Source of the DNA: a virus
Length of the DNA: 47,030 bases
Virus record (IMG/VR): IMGVR_UViG_3300048839_001326
Location: 1-47,030 of that record
Reading direction: 5' to 3' (one strand)
In this document: in pieces, positions 6,400-15,536 of the stretch
How positions within the stretch are numbered: position 1 is the stretch's first letter
Layout of the letters: the number at the start of each line of letters is the position of its first letter
Made by a program: the position numbers and the translations under genes
The notes under the pieces: generated by a model
Database searches by the model: none
What the model was told of the DNA's origin: nothing
The model's input: the letters and a program-made list of their open reading frames with translations, nothing else

Positions 6400-8406
6400 A
6401 TGGCTGAAAAGGAACAAAAAGGCACATTATATCAACAACTCAACAAAATGTTGAATTTGGATGGTTTTGGTTTTCAGGATTCACAACCTGCCGTATCACA
6501 ATCAACTCCAATAGCAAAACAACCAAAGGTTATTATAAAAGGTAATACTCCCGAAGAAATACATAGGAAGGGTTTGGAGTTAGAACAGAAGAAAGAACTT
6601 CAGAATAAATTCTTCAGGACAACCGATAGGGGTTTTCAAAAGGCATTACAATATGAAGCTGCCAGACTTCCAGCATATATCGACTATGAGGGTATGGAAT
6701 ATTACCCAATTATTTCTTCTGCATTGGATTTATTTATGGAAGAAGCAACCACCATTGGTTTAAATGGTAAAATGCTTAACATATATTCGAATAAGGAAAG
6801 GATTAAAACATTACTTGAAGAATTTTTCTTCGATACTGTTAACGTGAATGTAAACTTACCGTTCTGGGTAAGAAATCTTGTGAAATATGGTGATAATTTT
6901 GTATTACTCTATGGTGAACGTAAGAAAGGTATTACACACGTAAAACAATTGGTTAATTATGAAATTGAAAGACTCGAAAGAATACAAAACGGTAAACCAA
7001 TTGTGAAGTTTAAAGAAAGAATGACTGGTGACGAATTTAATACTTTCGAAATTGCTCACTTCAGACTTCTTGGAGATGATAAGTACTTGCCATATGGTTC
7101 ATCGGTTTTAAATAAAGTCAGAAGAGTTTTCCGTCAATTAGTAATGGCAGAAGACGCTATGCTTACCTACCGTATTATTCGTGCAGGTGAAAAGAAGGTT
7201 TTTAAAATTGACGTTGGAAACATAGATGAAGACGATATTGAGGATTATATTTACAAAGTTGCTACCAAGTTTAAAAAGATTGCACAGGTGTCTCCCACTG
7301 ATGGTCAAATTGATTACCGTTTCAATATATTGGGAAACGATGAAGATTATTTCCTACCCGTAAGAAACGCAAATACTCAAACAGGTATTGATACTTTAGC
7401 GGGTGCATCAAATCTCGACCAGATTCAAGATATTGAATATCTTAGAGATAATCTATTCATCGGACTTGGTATTCCAAAACCATTCTTGAGTTTTCAGGAT
7501 GCTGCAGGTGCTGGCAAAAACATGGCACAATATGATATCAGATTTGCAAAAAAGGTTAATCGTATTCAGCAAGCCATGATACAGGAACTCAATAAAATGG
7601 CAATGATACATTTATTCTTGTTGGGTTATAGTGGTGAGGACTTGAATAGTTTTACATTGACGCTTACAAATCCTTCTACACAACAGGAATTACTCAAATC
7701 AGAATTATTACGTGAGAAAGCACAAACATATACTGAATTAACACGTGCTGAAGGCGGTATTGCTGCAATGTCACATACAACTGCAAAACGTATGGTATTC
7801 AACATGAGTGACAGAGAAATTGTTGAAGACTTGAAACAACAGAAAATGGAAAAGGTTGTTATGCAAGAACTTGTTGATTCTCCAGTTACAATTAAGAAAT
7901 CCGGTTTATTTACCGACATTGATAAAAGATTCGGTGAGCCTGTTGAGGGTATGCCAGTTGCTGCAGATACGGGTGGAACAGAACAAGGTGGAATGCCACC
8001 TGAAGGTGGTGGAATGCCACCAGCACCACCAGCAGCAGGTGGAGAAATGCCACCTCCGGGAGCAGGAGCAGCACCATTAGGTGGTGGTGGAATGGGTGGT
8101 GGAGAAATGCCACCAGCATTAGCAGAAAGCAGTAAAATGACAGATGAAGAATATAGTAATCATGTAGAAAAAATGGTTTTTGGTTATAGTCAAGAACCAG
8201 AAAGAAAAAAGATTAGCAAACAGAAGAGAATTATCAATGAAAATAATCAAATCAACGATAAATTGAACCAAAATGCACAAAACATGATAAATGAAATCGA
8301 TGAATTACTAAAAAGTTCGGAAAGTATTAATGCAATTCAAAGAACAAACGAAGCAGAAGATATTGATTTCGAAACACTTGAATCCATTGATTTAGATGAA
8401 AACTAA
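6400..8406 (+). CDS. Portal protein (gp20-like)
   Basis: This forms the dodecameric ring at the unique head vertex, through which DNA is packaged and the tail attaches. At 668 residues it is longer than T4 gp20 (524). Its core matches the T4 portal pattern: an N-terminal segment with AARLPAYIDYEGMEYYPIIS, then a region with LPYGSSVLNKVRR and DAMLTYRIIRAGEKKVFKIDVGN, then LGIPKPFLSF. Residues about 522-577 are a Gly/Pro/Met-rich linker with GGEMPP-type units, followed by an acidic helical tail. That extra C-terminus accounts for most of the added length and echoes the GGEEMP repeats of the 683-3088 protein. It lies directly after terminase, a common packaging-module order. Confidence 0.92.
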   Translation: MAEKEQKGTLYQQLNKMLNLDGFGFQDSQPAVSQSTPIAKQPKVIIKGNTPEEIHRKGLELEQKKELQNKFFRTTDRGFQKALQYEAARLPAYIDYEGMEYYPIISSALDLFMEEATTIGLNGKMLNIYSNKERIKTLLEEFFFDTVNVNVNLPFWVRNLVKYGDNFVLLYGERKKGITHVKQLVNYEIERLERIQNGKPIVKFKERMTGDEFNTFEIAHFRLLGDDKYLPYGSSVLNKVRRVFRQLVMAEDAMLTYRIIRAGEKKVFKIDVGNIDEDDIEDYIYKVATKFKKIAQVSPTDGQIDYRFNILGNDEDYFLPVRNANTQTGIDTLAGASNLDQIQDIEYLRDNLFIGLGIPKPFLSFQDAAGAGKNMAQYDIRFAKKVNRIQQAMIQELNKMAMIHLFLLGYSGEDLNSFTLTLTNPSTQQELLKSELLREKAQTYTELTRAEGGIAAMSHTTAKRMVFNMSDREIVEDLKQQKMEKVVMQELVDSPVTIKKSGLFTDIDKRFGEPVEGMPVAADTGGTEQGGMPPEGGGMPPAPPAAGGEMPPPGAGAAPLGGGGMGGGEMPPALAESSKMTDEEYSNHVEKMVFGYSQEPERKKISKQKRIINENNQINDKLNQNAQNMINEIDELLKSSESINAIQRTNEAEDIDFETLESIDLDEN

Positions 8407-8407
8407 A

Positions 8408-8417
8408 AGTATTTAAT
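8408..8417 (+). promoter_or_regulatory. Degenerate late-type motif
   Basis: AGTATTTAAT just after the portal stop, an imperfect copy upstream of a perfect one at 8454. Confidence 0.3.
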
Positions 8418-8453
8418 AAAATTGATGTTAAATAAACGTTTATAATTAATTAG

Positions 8454-8463
8454 AGTATTTATA
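8454..8463 (+). promoter_or_regulatory. Late-type motif AGTATTTATA
   Basis: A perfect motif ending 19 bases before the ATG at 8483. Confidence 0.6.
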
Positions 8464-8482
8464 ATAAATCGAATTAAACCGT

Positions 8483-9262
8483 ATGAAAAATTTCAACATA
8501 GGAATTGCTAATTTGATAATTTCAAACAAATTAAAAGATTCTTATTTTAATAGTAGTTTAATTGAGGAATCGAAAAAGTTAACTGTTGATTTTTTCGATG
8601 TAGTAAAGGAATCTCCAATTCTACAGTTAGAGTTTAAGGTTTTTAACAACATCGAAAACAAACACATAGATAACGAATTGGTTGCTACCAGATATATTGA
8701 TAATAATATCAAGTTATTTGAAGTGTACACCATTGAAGAAATCGATGCTGAACGTGAGAAGTTAAATGCGTTTATTAGTGAGGAAAATCTTCCGGTTGAG
8801 GATAATAGGGTTCAATTATACACTGCAATTGACAGATTAATTACAGAATCATTAAATGACTACGATAAAATCGATGTTGATGCAATTCACGAATCATTTA
8901 GTTTTGTTCTAAATCATGTAAGAACTGCTAAGAAAAATTTAATCGAGAACGTTGATGTTGAACCAATAAATGAAGACGTTATTGAGATAGCGATTGATAA
9001 ATTTAACGAAAAATATAATTCATTAAATGAAGATGACAAAAATCTACTTCACACTTTAATTAAATCAAACAATAAAGAAAAAGAGGAATTACTTGAAGCA
9101 TATAAGAACGAGAGCCTCAGTATTTTAGAAGGATTAAATAAAGAAAGTGTTAAAGACAGTATAACGAAAGCAATTGAGAAGATTAAGGAAATGGTGTATA
9201 AAGAAGATAAAGTAGACGAGGACATAATCTCACTACATGAACTGAAAAAAGAATTACTTTAA
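8483..9262 (+). CDS. Acidic helical protein, possible prohead core or virion protein
   Basis: This 259-residue protein is acidic, Lys/Glu/Asn-rich and predicted mostly helical, with coiled-coil-like charge patterning after residue 165. It lacks signal and membrane segments. In T4 the genes between portal and prohead protease encode small prohead core proteins (gp67, gp68). This gene holds the equivalent position right after the portal, although the baseplate block at 9284-14763 now separates it from the protease. Sequence alone does not show homology to those proteins. It has its own late-type motif and shares a bidirectional terminator with the convergent hydrolase gene. Confidence 0.55.
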   Translation: MKNFNIGIANLIISNKLKDSYFNSSLIEESKKLTVDFFDVVKESPILQLEFKVFNNIENKHIDNELVATRYIDNNIKLFEVYTIEEIDAEREKLNAFISEENLPVEDNRVQLYTAIDRLITESLNDYDKIDVDAIHESFSFVLNHVRTAKKNLIENVDVEPINEDVIEIAIDKFNEKYNSLNEDDKNLLHTLIKSNNKEKEELLEAYKNESLSILEGLNKESVKDSITKAIEKIKEMVYKEDKVDEDIISLHELKKELL

Positions 9263-9285
9263 AATGCCACAATGTGGCATTTTTT
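9261..9285. terminator. Bidirectional terminator between convergent genes
   Basis: AAAATGCCAC and GTGGCATTTT form a perfect stem around a three-base loop, with A- and T-tracts on either side. It overlaps the stop codons of both convergent genes, so it can serve both strands. Confidence 0.85.
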
Positions 9286-10234
9286 ATTGGTATCTCACGT
9301 TAGAATCAATAGCCAATGCGGTTTGAGCATCAAAAACAACACCACTTCTCATTTTCAAATCCAGTGTTCCCTTATCATAACCAAAATAATAACCTTGGGG
9401 TTTTGAACTTGTAAGTTCGTTATTTTTATCGCCTAATAAAGCAAAGATTTTAAAAACGTAGTCAATACCTTCTTTTTCATATTCATCCATTTCTTTTTTT
9501 ACTCCATAATTAATTACTTTATTTATGGATTCAGCATATGATTTAGTTGCAAGACCGTCCCCCCTACTATAACCCAATAATGTTGAACTTGCCAATCCAT
9601 CGCATTTGTTTGCAATGTACTTCATGTATCTAAATTGTGCTTTAATCATTATTTCTGGGTTATCGATAACATTTTGATGTATTATTGCCCTATTTTTTCT
9701 ACCATTACTATCACTTTTAACAGTATATGAATTTTTATCAAATTTATTGTCTGTGATGTTATTTGCTATTGCATTAATTTCATCGTCAGTAAATAAAGGT
9801 GTAATATTTGGATGATTATTATTTATAATAATTCCCCAAAGTGTATCGGCAGTAAATTGACTAATACCGGAAGCCGTGCTTGTTAATGCATAATTCCAAA
9901 TATAATAGCCAGATTCCTGAAATGCTTGCGCTGCTAAAACATTAGCATCCATTTCATATATTTTTCCGTATTTGTCATACCACTTAATAAGTGCTTCACC
10001 CAGAGCAGCATTTGTTGTAATTAAACTACCTTCATACTTAGCATTTGATGTCCAGATTTTTGTTGCAGGTGTTTCTGGGGTACAATAGGGTAAAACTCCA
10101 TTAGGGTTGTACAATTTGTTGGTGGGGTCTTTGATTTTAAATCGACTCTTTCCAGAAAGTAAGCTATTACCATTACCTTCACAAATTTTTCTAATGAAAC
10201 TTTTACCCTCTTCTGTTAATTGTCTATATGCCAT
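9284..10234 (-). CDS. SLT-type lytic transglycosylase/lysozyme, probable tail-associated
   Basis: This probably cuts peptidoglycan during tail penetration. Residues about 90-135 carry a lysozyme-superfamily signature: NVLAAQAFQESGY with the likely catalytic Glu at 107, followed by ASGISQFTADTLW (121-133). That is the transglycosylase pattern of a Glu-Ser pair followed by a Gly-x-x-Gln-Phe motif. No signal peptide is present, which fits virion incorporation rather than secretion. The gene starts two bases after the stop of the hub candidate, so the two are co-transcribed from the late-type motif at 14779. In T4 the tail lysozyme is a domain of gp5; here the gp5-like OB protein (40007-40894) lacks it, so this separate enzyme may supply that role. 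An endolysin is a weaker alternative. Confidence 0.75.
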   Translation of the reverse strand: MAYRQLTEEGKSFIRKICEGNGNSLLSGKSRFKIKDPTNKLYNPNGVLPYCTPETPATKIWTSNAKYEGSLITTNAALGEALIKWYDKYGKIYEMDANVLAAQAFQESGYYIWNYALTSTASGISQFTADTLWGIIINNNHPNITPLFTDDEINAIANNITDNKFDKNSYTVKSDSNGRKNRAIIHQNVIDNPEIMIKAQFRYMKYIANKCDGLASSTLLGYSRGDGLATKSYAESINKVINYGVKKEMDEYEKEGIDYVFKIFALLGDKNNELTSSKPQGYYFGYDKGTLDLKMRSGVVFDAQTALAIDSNVRYQ

Positions 10235-10236
10235 GA

Positions 10237-13200
10237 TTATTGAATTTTGAATTCATACATTGAGTTAAATTGTGCCTTTTGTTCTGTATTAATTGCATTT
10301 GCAGCCTGTGTAAGTTCTCCCGGAGTTAATTCGCTTAAATCCAACTCACCATCAAAACCTGCAAAAGCAAATGGTGATGTTACTCTTGGCATCGGATATT
10401 TCATAATTTTAGTGCCAGTAAAACTCGTAGTCATTTTATTCGCAGTAATTGAATGCTCAACACTTAATATAAGATACGCTCCGTTAAATATAGGAATGTT
10501 TTCTAATTGAAAATATTGTGTTGGTTGAATCATAGCATTTCCCAGACCAGTAATTGTTGCGCTATACGCCCTATTTTCGTACAGATTATATAAATTTTGT
10601 CCTTTAGGTATGGGTGCTTGCTCTCTATTATCACCAGCCAATCTTGATAAAATTTGAATGCTTTCGTTTGTTTCTGGATATTCCTTACTATCGATTTTCA
10701 TGTTAATAAACATCGATTGATTTTGTTCTCCAAATCTAACACGAAATGCTCTGACTTTTCTATAAGGAAAATCTTCGTTAGATGCTACTTGATTATCAAA
10801 ATCTGGAAATTGTTCACAATTTTCTTCAGTAGTGCTGAAATCTTTGGCATCAGTATTTCCTAAATCAACTATTCCATCATTAATAAAATCATTACTACCT
10901 GTTGAGGGATAACTTGATGTGCCACCTATATACATACACACAAATGCGGTTCTTTGACCAGCATCACCACTTGTATCAATTCTGAAAGAATCTTCCCACG
11001 AGTCATTAGTATATGACATAAAATTTTGTAGTGGAAAAAACTCAAATCCATTAAGCGATAAAAGTTGTGATAAAACACTGAATAAACTTACGTTAGGGTC
11101 TTCAAATAAATCAATAAGTATTTCAGCATTGAGTATAGTGTCACCGATAGGATTCATTGCTCTATCAACAAATACAAACGAATCAATTAGTCTTGCTCTG
11201 TTAGTTCTATTAAACGGATATCCATAGGTATTGCTTTGAGTAGGACCTGTTAACCACTTATCATTAATATTTTTAAATGAATAGTATGTTTGGGTTATAA
11301 TGTCCTTATCGCTTTTCTTTTTTTCTTCTTCAACTTCCTGCTCCTTTAATTCTTCATCCTTTTTAAGAATTTCATCATTTAGTTTGGTCAAGAAGACCTT
11401 AAAATAATTTATATTTGTTTCACTTTCTGTTTTACCTGTCATATTTTTTATCGACCTGTATGTGGCAGGATATGTGGTTACTCTCCTGAATGTTCTTTCA
11501 CTAAAAATTGCAAGATTTGTTCTTTCAATCATTGGTAATATGACACCATCATAATAATCACCTGTAGTATTTAAATATTCCTCATATGTATCTTTTTTAT
11601 CTTTATTGCCACTATTAACACTGTCATATAAATTTTTTAGTCTTGATGCATATCTATAATACTCTCCACGTTCTGCACCATTCGAATAATAATCGAGAAA
11701 CTCTTGCCTAAAAATTTCTTTGTCTTTTTTAGAAATATATTTATTCACGTCAACATAATCTGCAATTATTAAGCAGCCATTATTGTAGAATTTCGAACCC
11801 GTTCCGGCAGTAAAAAAATCAATAATTTCATTATCCCACCCATCTTCTTTAGCATCAATAAGTGCACCAATATATGCAGGTAAAAATCTTGGAACTTCAA
11901 CTACTGCGGGTGTGGTAAATATAAGTTCATTTAAAGCACTTGGTTTTACATTGAATGTTGCGAGTGCATGTCCAAAATTCGAAAGAATAAACATTGCACT
12001 TAATTTTGAACGAGTATTAATTATTTCATCATGTATTAAATTATCAAAAAATTGACCACCATATTTACTGGATAATTGGTCAACCCATATGTCGATAATA
12101 TTTTCAAATCGATTAATGTTTTGTTTAGCTGCACTTGTACCCAAATATCCCCAAACAGCATTACCGCTATTTAATAATTGTTGAACAGTTGGATAGTCAT
12201 CAGTTTCGTTGATATTTTCAACTTTCATTTCCACATCAGTCAAAAATCTGGTAATAATGTTATTACCCTTCCCATCGTCCTTATTTTGTCTTTTATCTTC
12301 ACCACTTTTATTTCTTCTTTTATCTGCAATGAATTGAACGTTTTCCTCTGTGAAGGTATAATATTCTTCTTTTTTTGTTGTGGTGAAAAAAGTTTTTTGT
12401 ACCCCCGCTTTGAATTTATCTATTGGTCTATTTGAGTTTTTATCTACTTGTTGTTCGCTTATATCATTTCTGTATATTATAACTCCCTCAAAATTTGGAT
12501 TATTTTTATCCACATACACATCATTAGTATCTGTAATATTGATAGAGGTCACCACATCATTATCGAACCCATAAAAATCTGGAACGGTATTCTGTAATAG
12601 CGTATAAAAACCATTTATACCATTAATATTATCCTTATAAATTGCAGCGTTTGATTTTAAAAGATTTCCATATTCAGAATTTGTTGCAGATGTTGCAAGG
12701 TTTACTGCTTCAGATTCAGCATATAATTTAACATAAGCATCATTTACACGACCATTATATGTATTATAAAAAGCATTTGGTATAATACCCTGAGATAATG
12801 CGTAGTATCGCTTTAAAACAATCTTTAATATTTGTGACAACCTATTATCTTCAGATAAATTAGGTATACCCGTTGTGGTATCAACACCAGCATAAGGACT
12901 CTTGGTATCTTTTGAGCCAATGGTTGAATCTGCTGGTGATACTGGTAACCACTCGTTAACACCTTCAGCATTTTTTTTCTCACGCATTGTATTTAAAATC
13001 TCCAATTTCTGTTGGTCAAAAAATGTTTTAATAAATTTATTTACTAAATCCATTTCAGGAAATGTGGTTTTTTTACTTAATTCTATTGGTGCTATTCTTT
13101 CTTCTTTATTTCCACCACAAACAACTTTTTGTGTATCAACAATTAACGGAAATGCAAATATTTTATCTTGATTGTCCTTATAACTATCACCAATAATAAT

Positions 13201-14763
13201 GTTTCTGCTTGAAGATTCATTATGTTTGACTTCTGCTTCCTTCGAAGTATCTCTTAATTTTTCAAAAAATGTATCAACATCATCCAATATTATTTTAAAA
13301 ACATTATAAATTGTTGGCATCATACCCAGATTTTGGGATATCATGTTATTTATTTTTGTTGCGATATTTTTTGAAAGCGTGGCTTTATCCTTATTTAACG
13401 AAAAATTTGTTTTATATAGTTTCAAATAATAGTCAGTGATATCAATACCTATATATTTTGTTGTTTCTTTTTGTAATTTATTGGTTGAAACATTTTTATA
13501 GTTATCAAATATAATATCAGATATTTGCGATTGGGTTACAGATTCTGTGCTTCCAAGTATTTCTGTTGTTCTTTTAACAAGTTTATTTTTAAATGAATCA
13601 AAAGCCAATCTCTCACTATTAATTTTACCGGGAAGTAGTTCGGGAAAACTTTTTATTGGATTATCGCCTGTGGCGAAAGGATTGTATTTTTCTTCGGGAC
13701 TTGTATTATATTGTGTAGGTGTCACAATATACAATCTATTTGTCATTGTTGTGGGAATACTATCGGTTGCAAGACTTTTTATAATATCATCATATTGAGA
13801 TAACGATTCTAATATAATAATATTGTCATCGTCTTCAACAACAGGTGTTACTTCAACCTGAACAAAATTTTTTGGGTCGTTTTGTTTGGCAATTAAAAAT
13901 GTATTGCCAAGTTTTTCCAAGGCAGGGTCTGCTTTAAAATTTCGAATTATAGAAACCAATGTTTCAATACCCTTTATATCGGCATTTGCATTATCATATT
14001 CTTTAACCTCAACATCTGTTTTTACAAATTCTGGAAGTGGAGTATATAAATTTTTTAATTTGGTTATTAATTCAAATGTATTATTTGGTGGAGTTCCGGG
14101 TTCGGGTGATAATGAAACATTTCTATCTATTAATGCACCATTTACAACATATCTAAATAATACATCGCTTAGTGGCGCAAATGTAACTGCCACAAATTGT
14201 GCATCAATAACAAAGTTTCCGGTATCAGATTGAAATTCTGTGGTATATTTTACGAGATGTAGTTGATATGTAAGTGTTTTACCATAATATCCCTTAATTG
14301 ATAATTCAAAAACTGGTGGTGGAAAATCAAAAAGCATTCTATATGGAGAACCTTCTTGATTGAAGAAAGATAAACCCCTTATATCAACAAATTGTACGTT
14401 TACTTGTGGAACAAACGATGAATTGATAATTACCTTAATATTATTAATACCAAAACTTTCATATTGTGTATAATTTCCAGTACTACCATCATAATAATTC
14501 GTGGTAAAATTAAGATAGTTTGGGTCATCTTCTATTTGATTCACACCTAATAGATTAACGTTTCTTGGTTTTTCTAAACCTGTTTTAAATGTTCCTTTAC
14601 TTATATTCCCATCGTTTGTGGTTATAACAACAGTCCTACCTCTACTCTTTGCAGTTAGTTCGGCAAAAATATACATGTCCTGATATTGTGGTATACCGTT
14701 AACATGTGGATTTCCTTTTGTCGCAACCACATTCGGGTCAATAAGTTCTACATTACTTGCCAT
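10237..14763 (-). CDS. Large baseplate hub candidate (gp27/gpD-like)
   Basis: At 1508 residues this is the longest gene in the window. The N-terminal 210 residues contain strand-rich segments (NNIKVIINSSFVPQVNVQFVD, then PPPVFELSIKGYYG and YQLHLVKYTTEF) like the first barrel of hub proteins. The last 120 residues contain TGLGNAMIQPTQYFQLEN, then FNGAYLILSVEHSITAN, then MTTSFTGTKI. This matches the end of gp27/late-control-D hubs, where the protein binds the OB-fold spike. A very long middle region, with a charged coiled-coil stretch near residues 1125-1160, is additional. T4 gp27 has only 391 residues, so this is an expanded hub or a fusion with another baseplate part. It heads a two-gene late unit with the SLT hydrolase. 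Large wedge or tape-measure-like proteins are alternatives, but the terminal motifs favour a hub. Confidence 0.55.
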   Translation of the reverse strand: MASNVELIDPNVVATKGNPHVNGIPQYQDMYIFAELTAKSRGRTVVITTNDGNISKGTFKTGLEKPRNVNLLGVNQIEDDPNYLNFTTNYYDGSTGNYTQYESFGINNIKVIINSSFVPQVNVQFVDIRGLSFFNQEGSPYRMLFDFPPPVFELSIKGYYGKTLTYQLHLVKYTTEFQSDTGNFVIDAQFVAVTFAPLSDVLFRYVVNGALIDRNVSLSPEPGTPPNNTFELITKLKNLYTPLPEFVKTDVEVKEYDNANADIKGIETLVSIIRNFKADPALEKLGNTFLIAKQNDPKNFVQVEVTPVVEDDDNIIILESLSQYDDIIKSLATDSIPTTMTNRLYIVTPTQYNTSPEEKYNPFATGDNPIKSFPELLPGKINSERLAFDSFKNKLVKRTTEILGSTESVTQSQISDIIFDNYKNVSTNKLQKETTKYIGIDITDYYLKLYKTNFSLNKDKATLSKNIATKINNMISQNLGMMPTIYNVFKIILDDVDTFFEKLRDTSKEAEVKHNESSSRNIIIGDSYKDNQDKIFAFPLIVDTQKVVCGGNKEERIAPIELSKKTTFPEMDLVNKFIKTFFDQQKLEILNTMREKKNAEGVNEWLPVSPADSTIGSKDTKSPYAGVDTTTGIPNLSEDNRLSQILKIVLKRYYALSQGIIPNAFYNTYNGRVNDAYVKLYAESEAVNLATSATNSEYGNLLKSNAAIYKDNINGINGFYTLLQNTVPDFYGFDNDVVTSINITDTNDVYVDKNNPNFEGVIIYRNDISEQQVDKNSNRPIDKFKAGVQKTFFTTTKKEEYYTFTEENVQFIADKRRNKSGEDKRQNKDDGKGNNIITRFLTDVEMKVENINETDDYPTVQQLLNSGNAVWGYLGTSAAKQNINRFENIIDIWVDQLSSKYGGQFFDNLIHDEIINTRSKLSAMFILSNFGHALATFNVKPSALNELIFTTPAVVEVPRFLPAYIGALIDAKEDGWDNEIIDFFTAGTGSKFYNNGCLIIADYVDVNKYISKKDKEIFRQEFLDYYSNGAERGEYYRYASRLKNLYDSVNSGNKDKKDTYEEYLNTTGDYYDGVILPMIERTNLAIFSERTFRRVTTYPATYRSIKNMTGKTESETNINYFKVFLTKLNDEILKKDEELKEQEVEEEKKKSDKDIITQTYYSFKNINDKWLTGPTQSNTYGYPFNRTNRARLIDSFVFVDRAMNPIGDTILNAEILIDLFEDPNVSLFSVLSQLLSLNGFEFFPLQNFMSYTNDSWEDSFRIDTSGDAGQRTAFVCMYIGGTSSYPSTGSNDFINDGIVDLGNTDAKDFSTTEENCEQFPDFDNQVASNEDFPYRKVRAFRVRFGEQNQSMFINMKIDSKEYPETNESIQILSRLAGDNREQAPIPKGQNLYNLYENRAYSATITGLGNAMIQPTQYFQLENIPIFNGAYLILSVEHSITANKMTTSFTGTKIMKYPMPRVTSPFAFAGFDGELDLSELTPGELTQAANAINTEQKAQFNSMYEFKIQ

Positions 14764-14778
14764 TCTTTTGATTTTAAA

Positions 14779-14788
14779 TATAAATACC
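14779..14788 (-). promoter_or_regulatory. Late-type motif GGTATTTATA, minus strand
   Basis: Read on the minus strand, it ends 15 bases before the hub candidate's ATG at 14763. It is divergent from the plus-strand variant at 14835. Confidence 0.55.
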
Positions 14789-14834
14789 TCACAGTAAAAA
14801 ATATAAAAATAGACAAAACATTTGAACTATTTAA

Positions 14835-14844
14835 ACTATTTATT
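14835..14844 (+). promoter_or_regulatory. Late-type motif variant ACTATTTATT
   Basis: The G at motif position 2 is replaced by C, as it is before the prohead protease gene. It ends 14 bases before the ATG at 14859. Confidence 0.4.
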
Positions 14845-14858
14845 ATTAAAACGAAAAA

Positions 14859-15338
14859 ATGAGTTCAATCCTACAAACGATATTAGTTGTTCACCATCCG
14901 ATTTGGTACTATAACGCTTTCTTTTACCTGTTTATCTTATCCACCATAGTCACTATGATTTCGTGGATATATTACATACGTGTCTTTAGAAAGAAAAGCG
15001 CAGATTTTAAATTAATGCAAGACCAACAAATTGCAAAAGTAGACAATATCAGAAAAGAACATAATGAAACACTGGAGAAAATTAGATTGGAAATGCTTAA
15101 ACGTGAAGAAGAAAGAACACGACAGTGGATGGAAAGTGAAAAAGAAACCCTGTATGTATTAAATGGTGTATCTGTTCTTCTTGATTTAAGTGAGAAAATT
15201 GGGAAAGTTGAATCCGAAAAAATTATGAAACTTCTTGGAGATATTCAAGGAAAGATAGAGAGTTTTCAAACCAACGAAATTTTAACAAAACTTGATGAGA
15301 TTCAAGGAAAGTTAGAAAAGTTAACGAAAACAGAATAA
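14859..15338 (+). CDS. N-terminal membrane anchor with coiled coil
   Basis: This 159-residue protein has one hydrophobic segment at about 17-41, followed by a basic patch (FRKKS). A long charged coiled-coil helix then runs to about residue 95. It ends with two similar helical units around GDIQGKIESF and DEIQGKLEKL. Basic residues directly after the membrane segment predict a cytoplasmic coiled coil, which argues against a classical inner-membrane spanin. It heads the head-morphogenesis block. Possible roles are anchoring the growing prohead to the membrane (a function of T4 gp31/gp40-like factors) or lysis; neither is shown. The gene at 19681 has the same architecture. Confidence 0.55.
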   Translation: MSSILQTILVVHHPIWYYNAFFYLFILSTIVTMISWIYYIRVFRKKSADFKLMQDQQIAKVDNIRKEHNETLEKIRLEMLKREEERTRQWMESEKETLYVLNGVSVLLDLSEKIGKVESEKIMKLLGDIQGKIESFQTNEILTKLDEIQGKLEKLTKTE

Positions 15339-15351
15339 TATTTTTATCGAC

Positions 15352-15507
15352 ATGCCGGAAAAAATTAAAAAACTCAAGGAAATTAATTTAGTTCTTGAAG
15401 AAGCTATTGCAAAATTAGAAACCCGTGCTTTTTTATTAAACATTAATAATGCGGGAAAAATTGTGAGTTTATCGACATCAAAAAACGGTGACAATAAAAA
15501 ACGATAA
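15352..15507 (+). CDS. 51-residue protein before prohead protease
   Basis: An ATG at 15352 opens a 51-codon frame (starting MPEKIKKLKEINLVLEEAIA) that ends with TAA at 15505-15507. It lies 13 bases after the preceding gene and 29 before the protease gene. The product is basic and helical at the N-terminus with a Lys/Asn-rich tail. It fills an otherwise 198-base gap in a tightly packed gene run, which supports it being real. T4 places small prohead core genes (67, 68) just ahead of gene 21, so a core component is a positional guess only. Confidence 0.55.
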   Translation: MPEKIKKLKEINLVLEEAIAKLETRAFLLNINNAGKIVSLSTSKNGDNKKR

Positions 15508-15512
15508 ACAAA

Positions 15513-15522
15513 ACTATTTATA
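15513..15522 (+). promoter_or_regulatory. Late-type motif variant ACTATTTATA
   Basis: The C-variant of the motif, ending 14 bases before the protease ATG at 15537. Confidence 0.45.
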
Positions 15523-15536
15523 TTAAAGAAATTATT

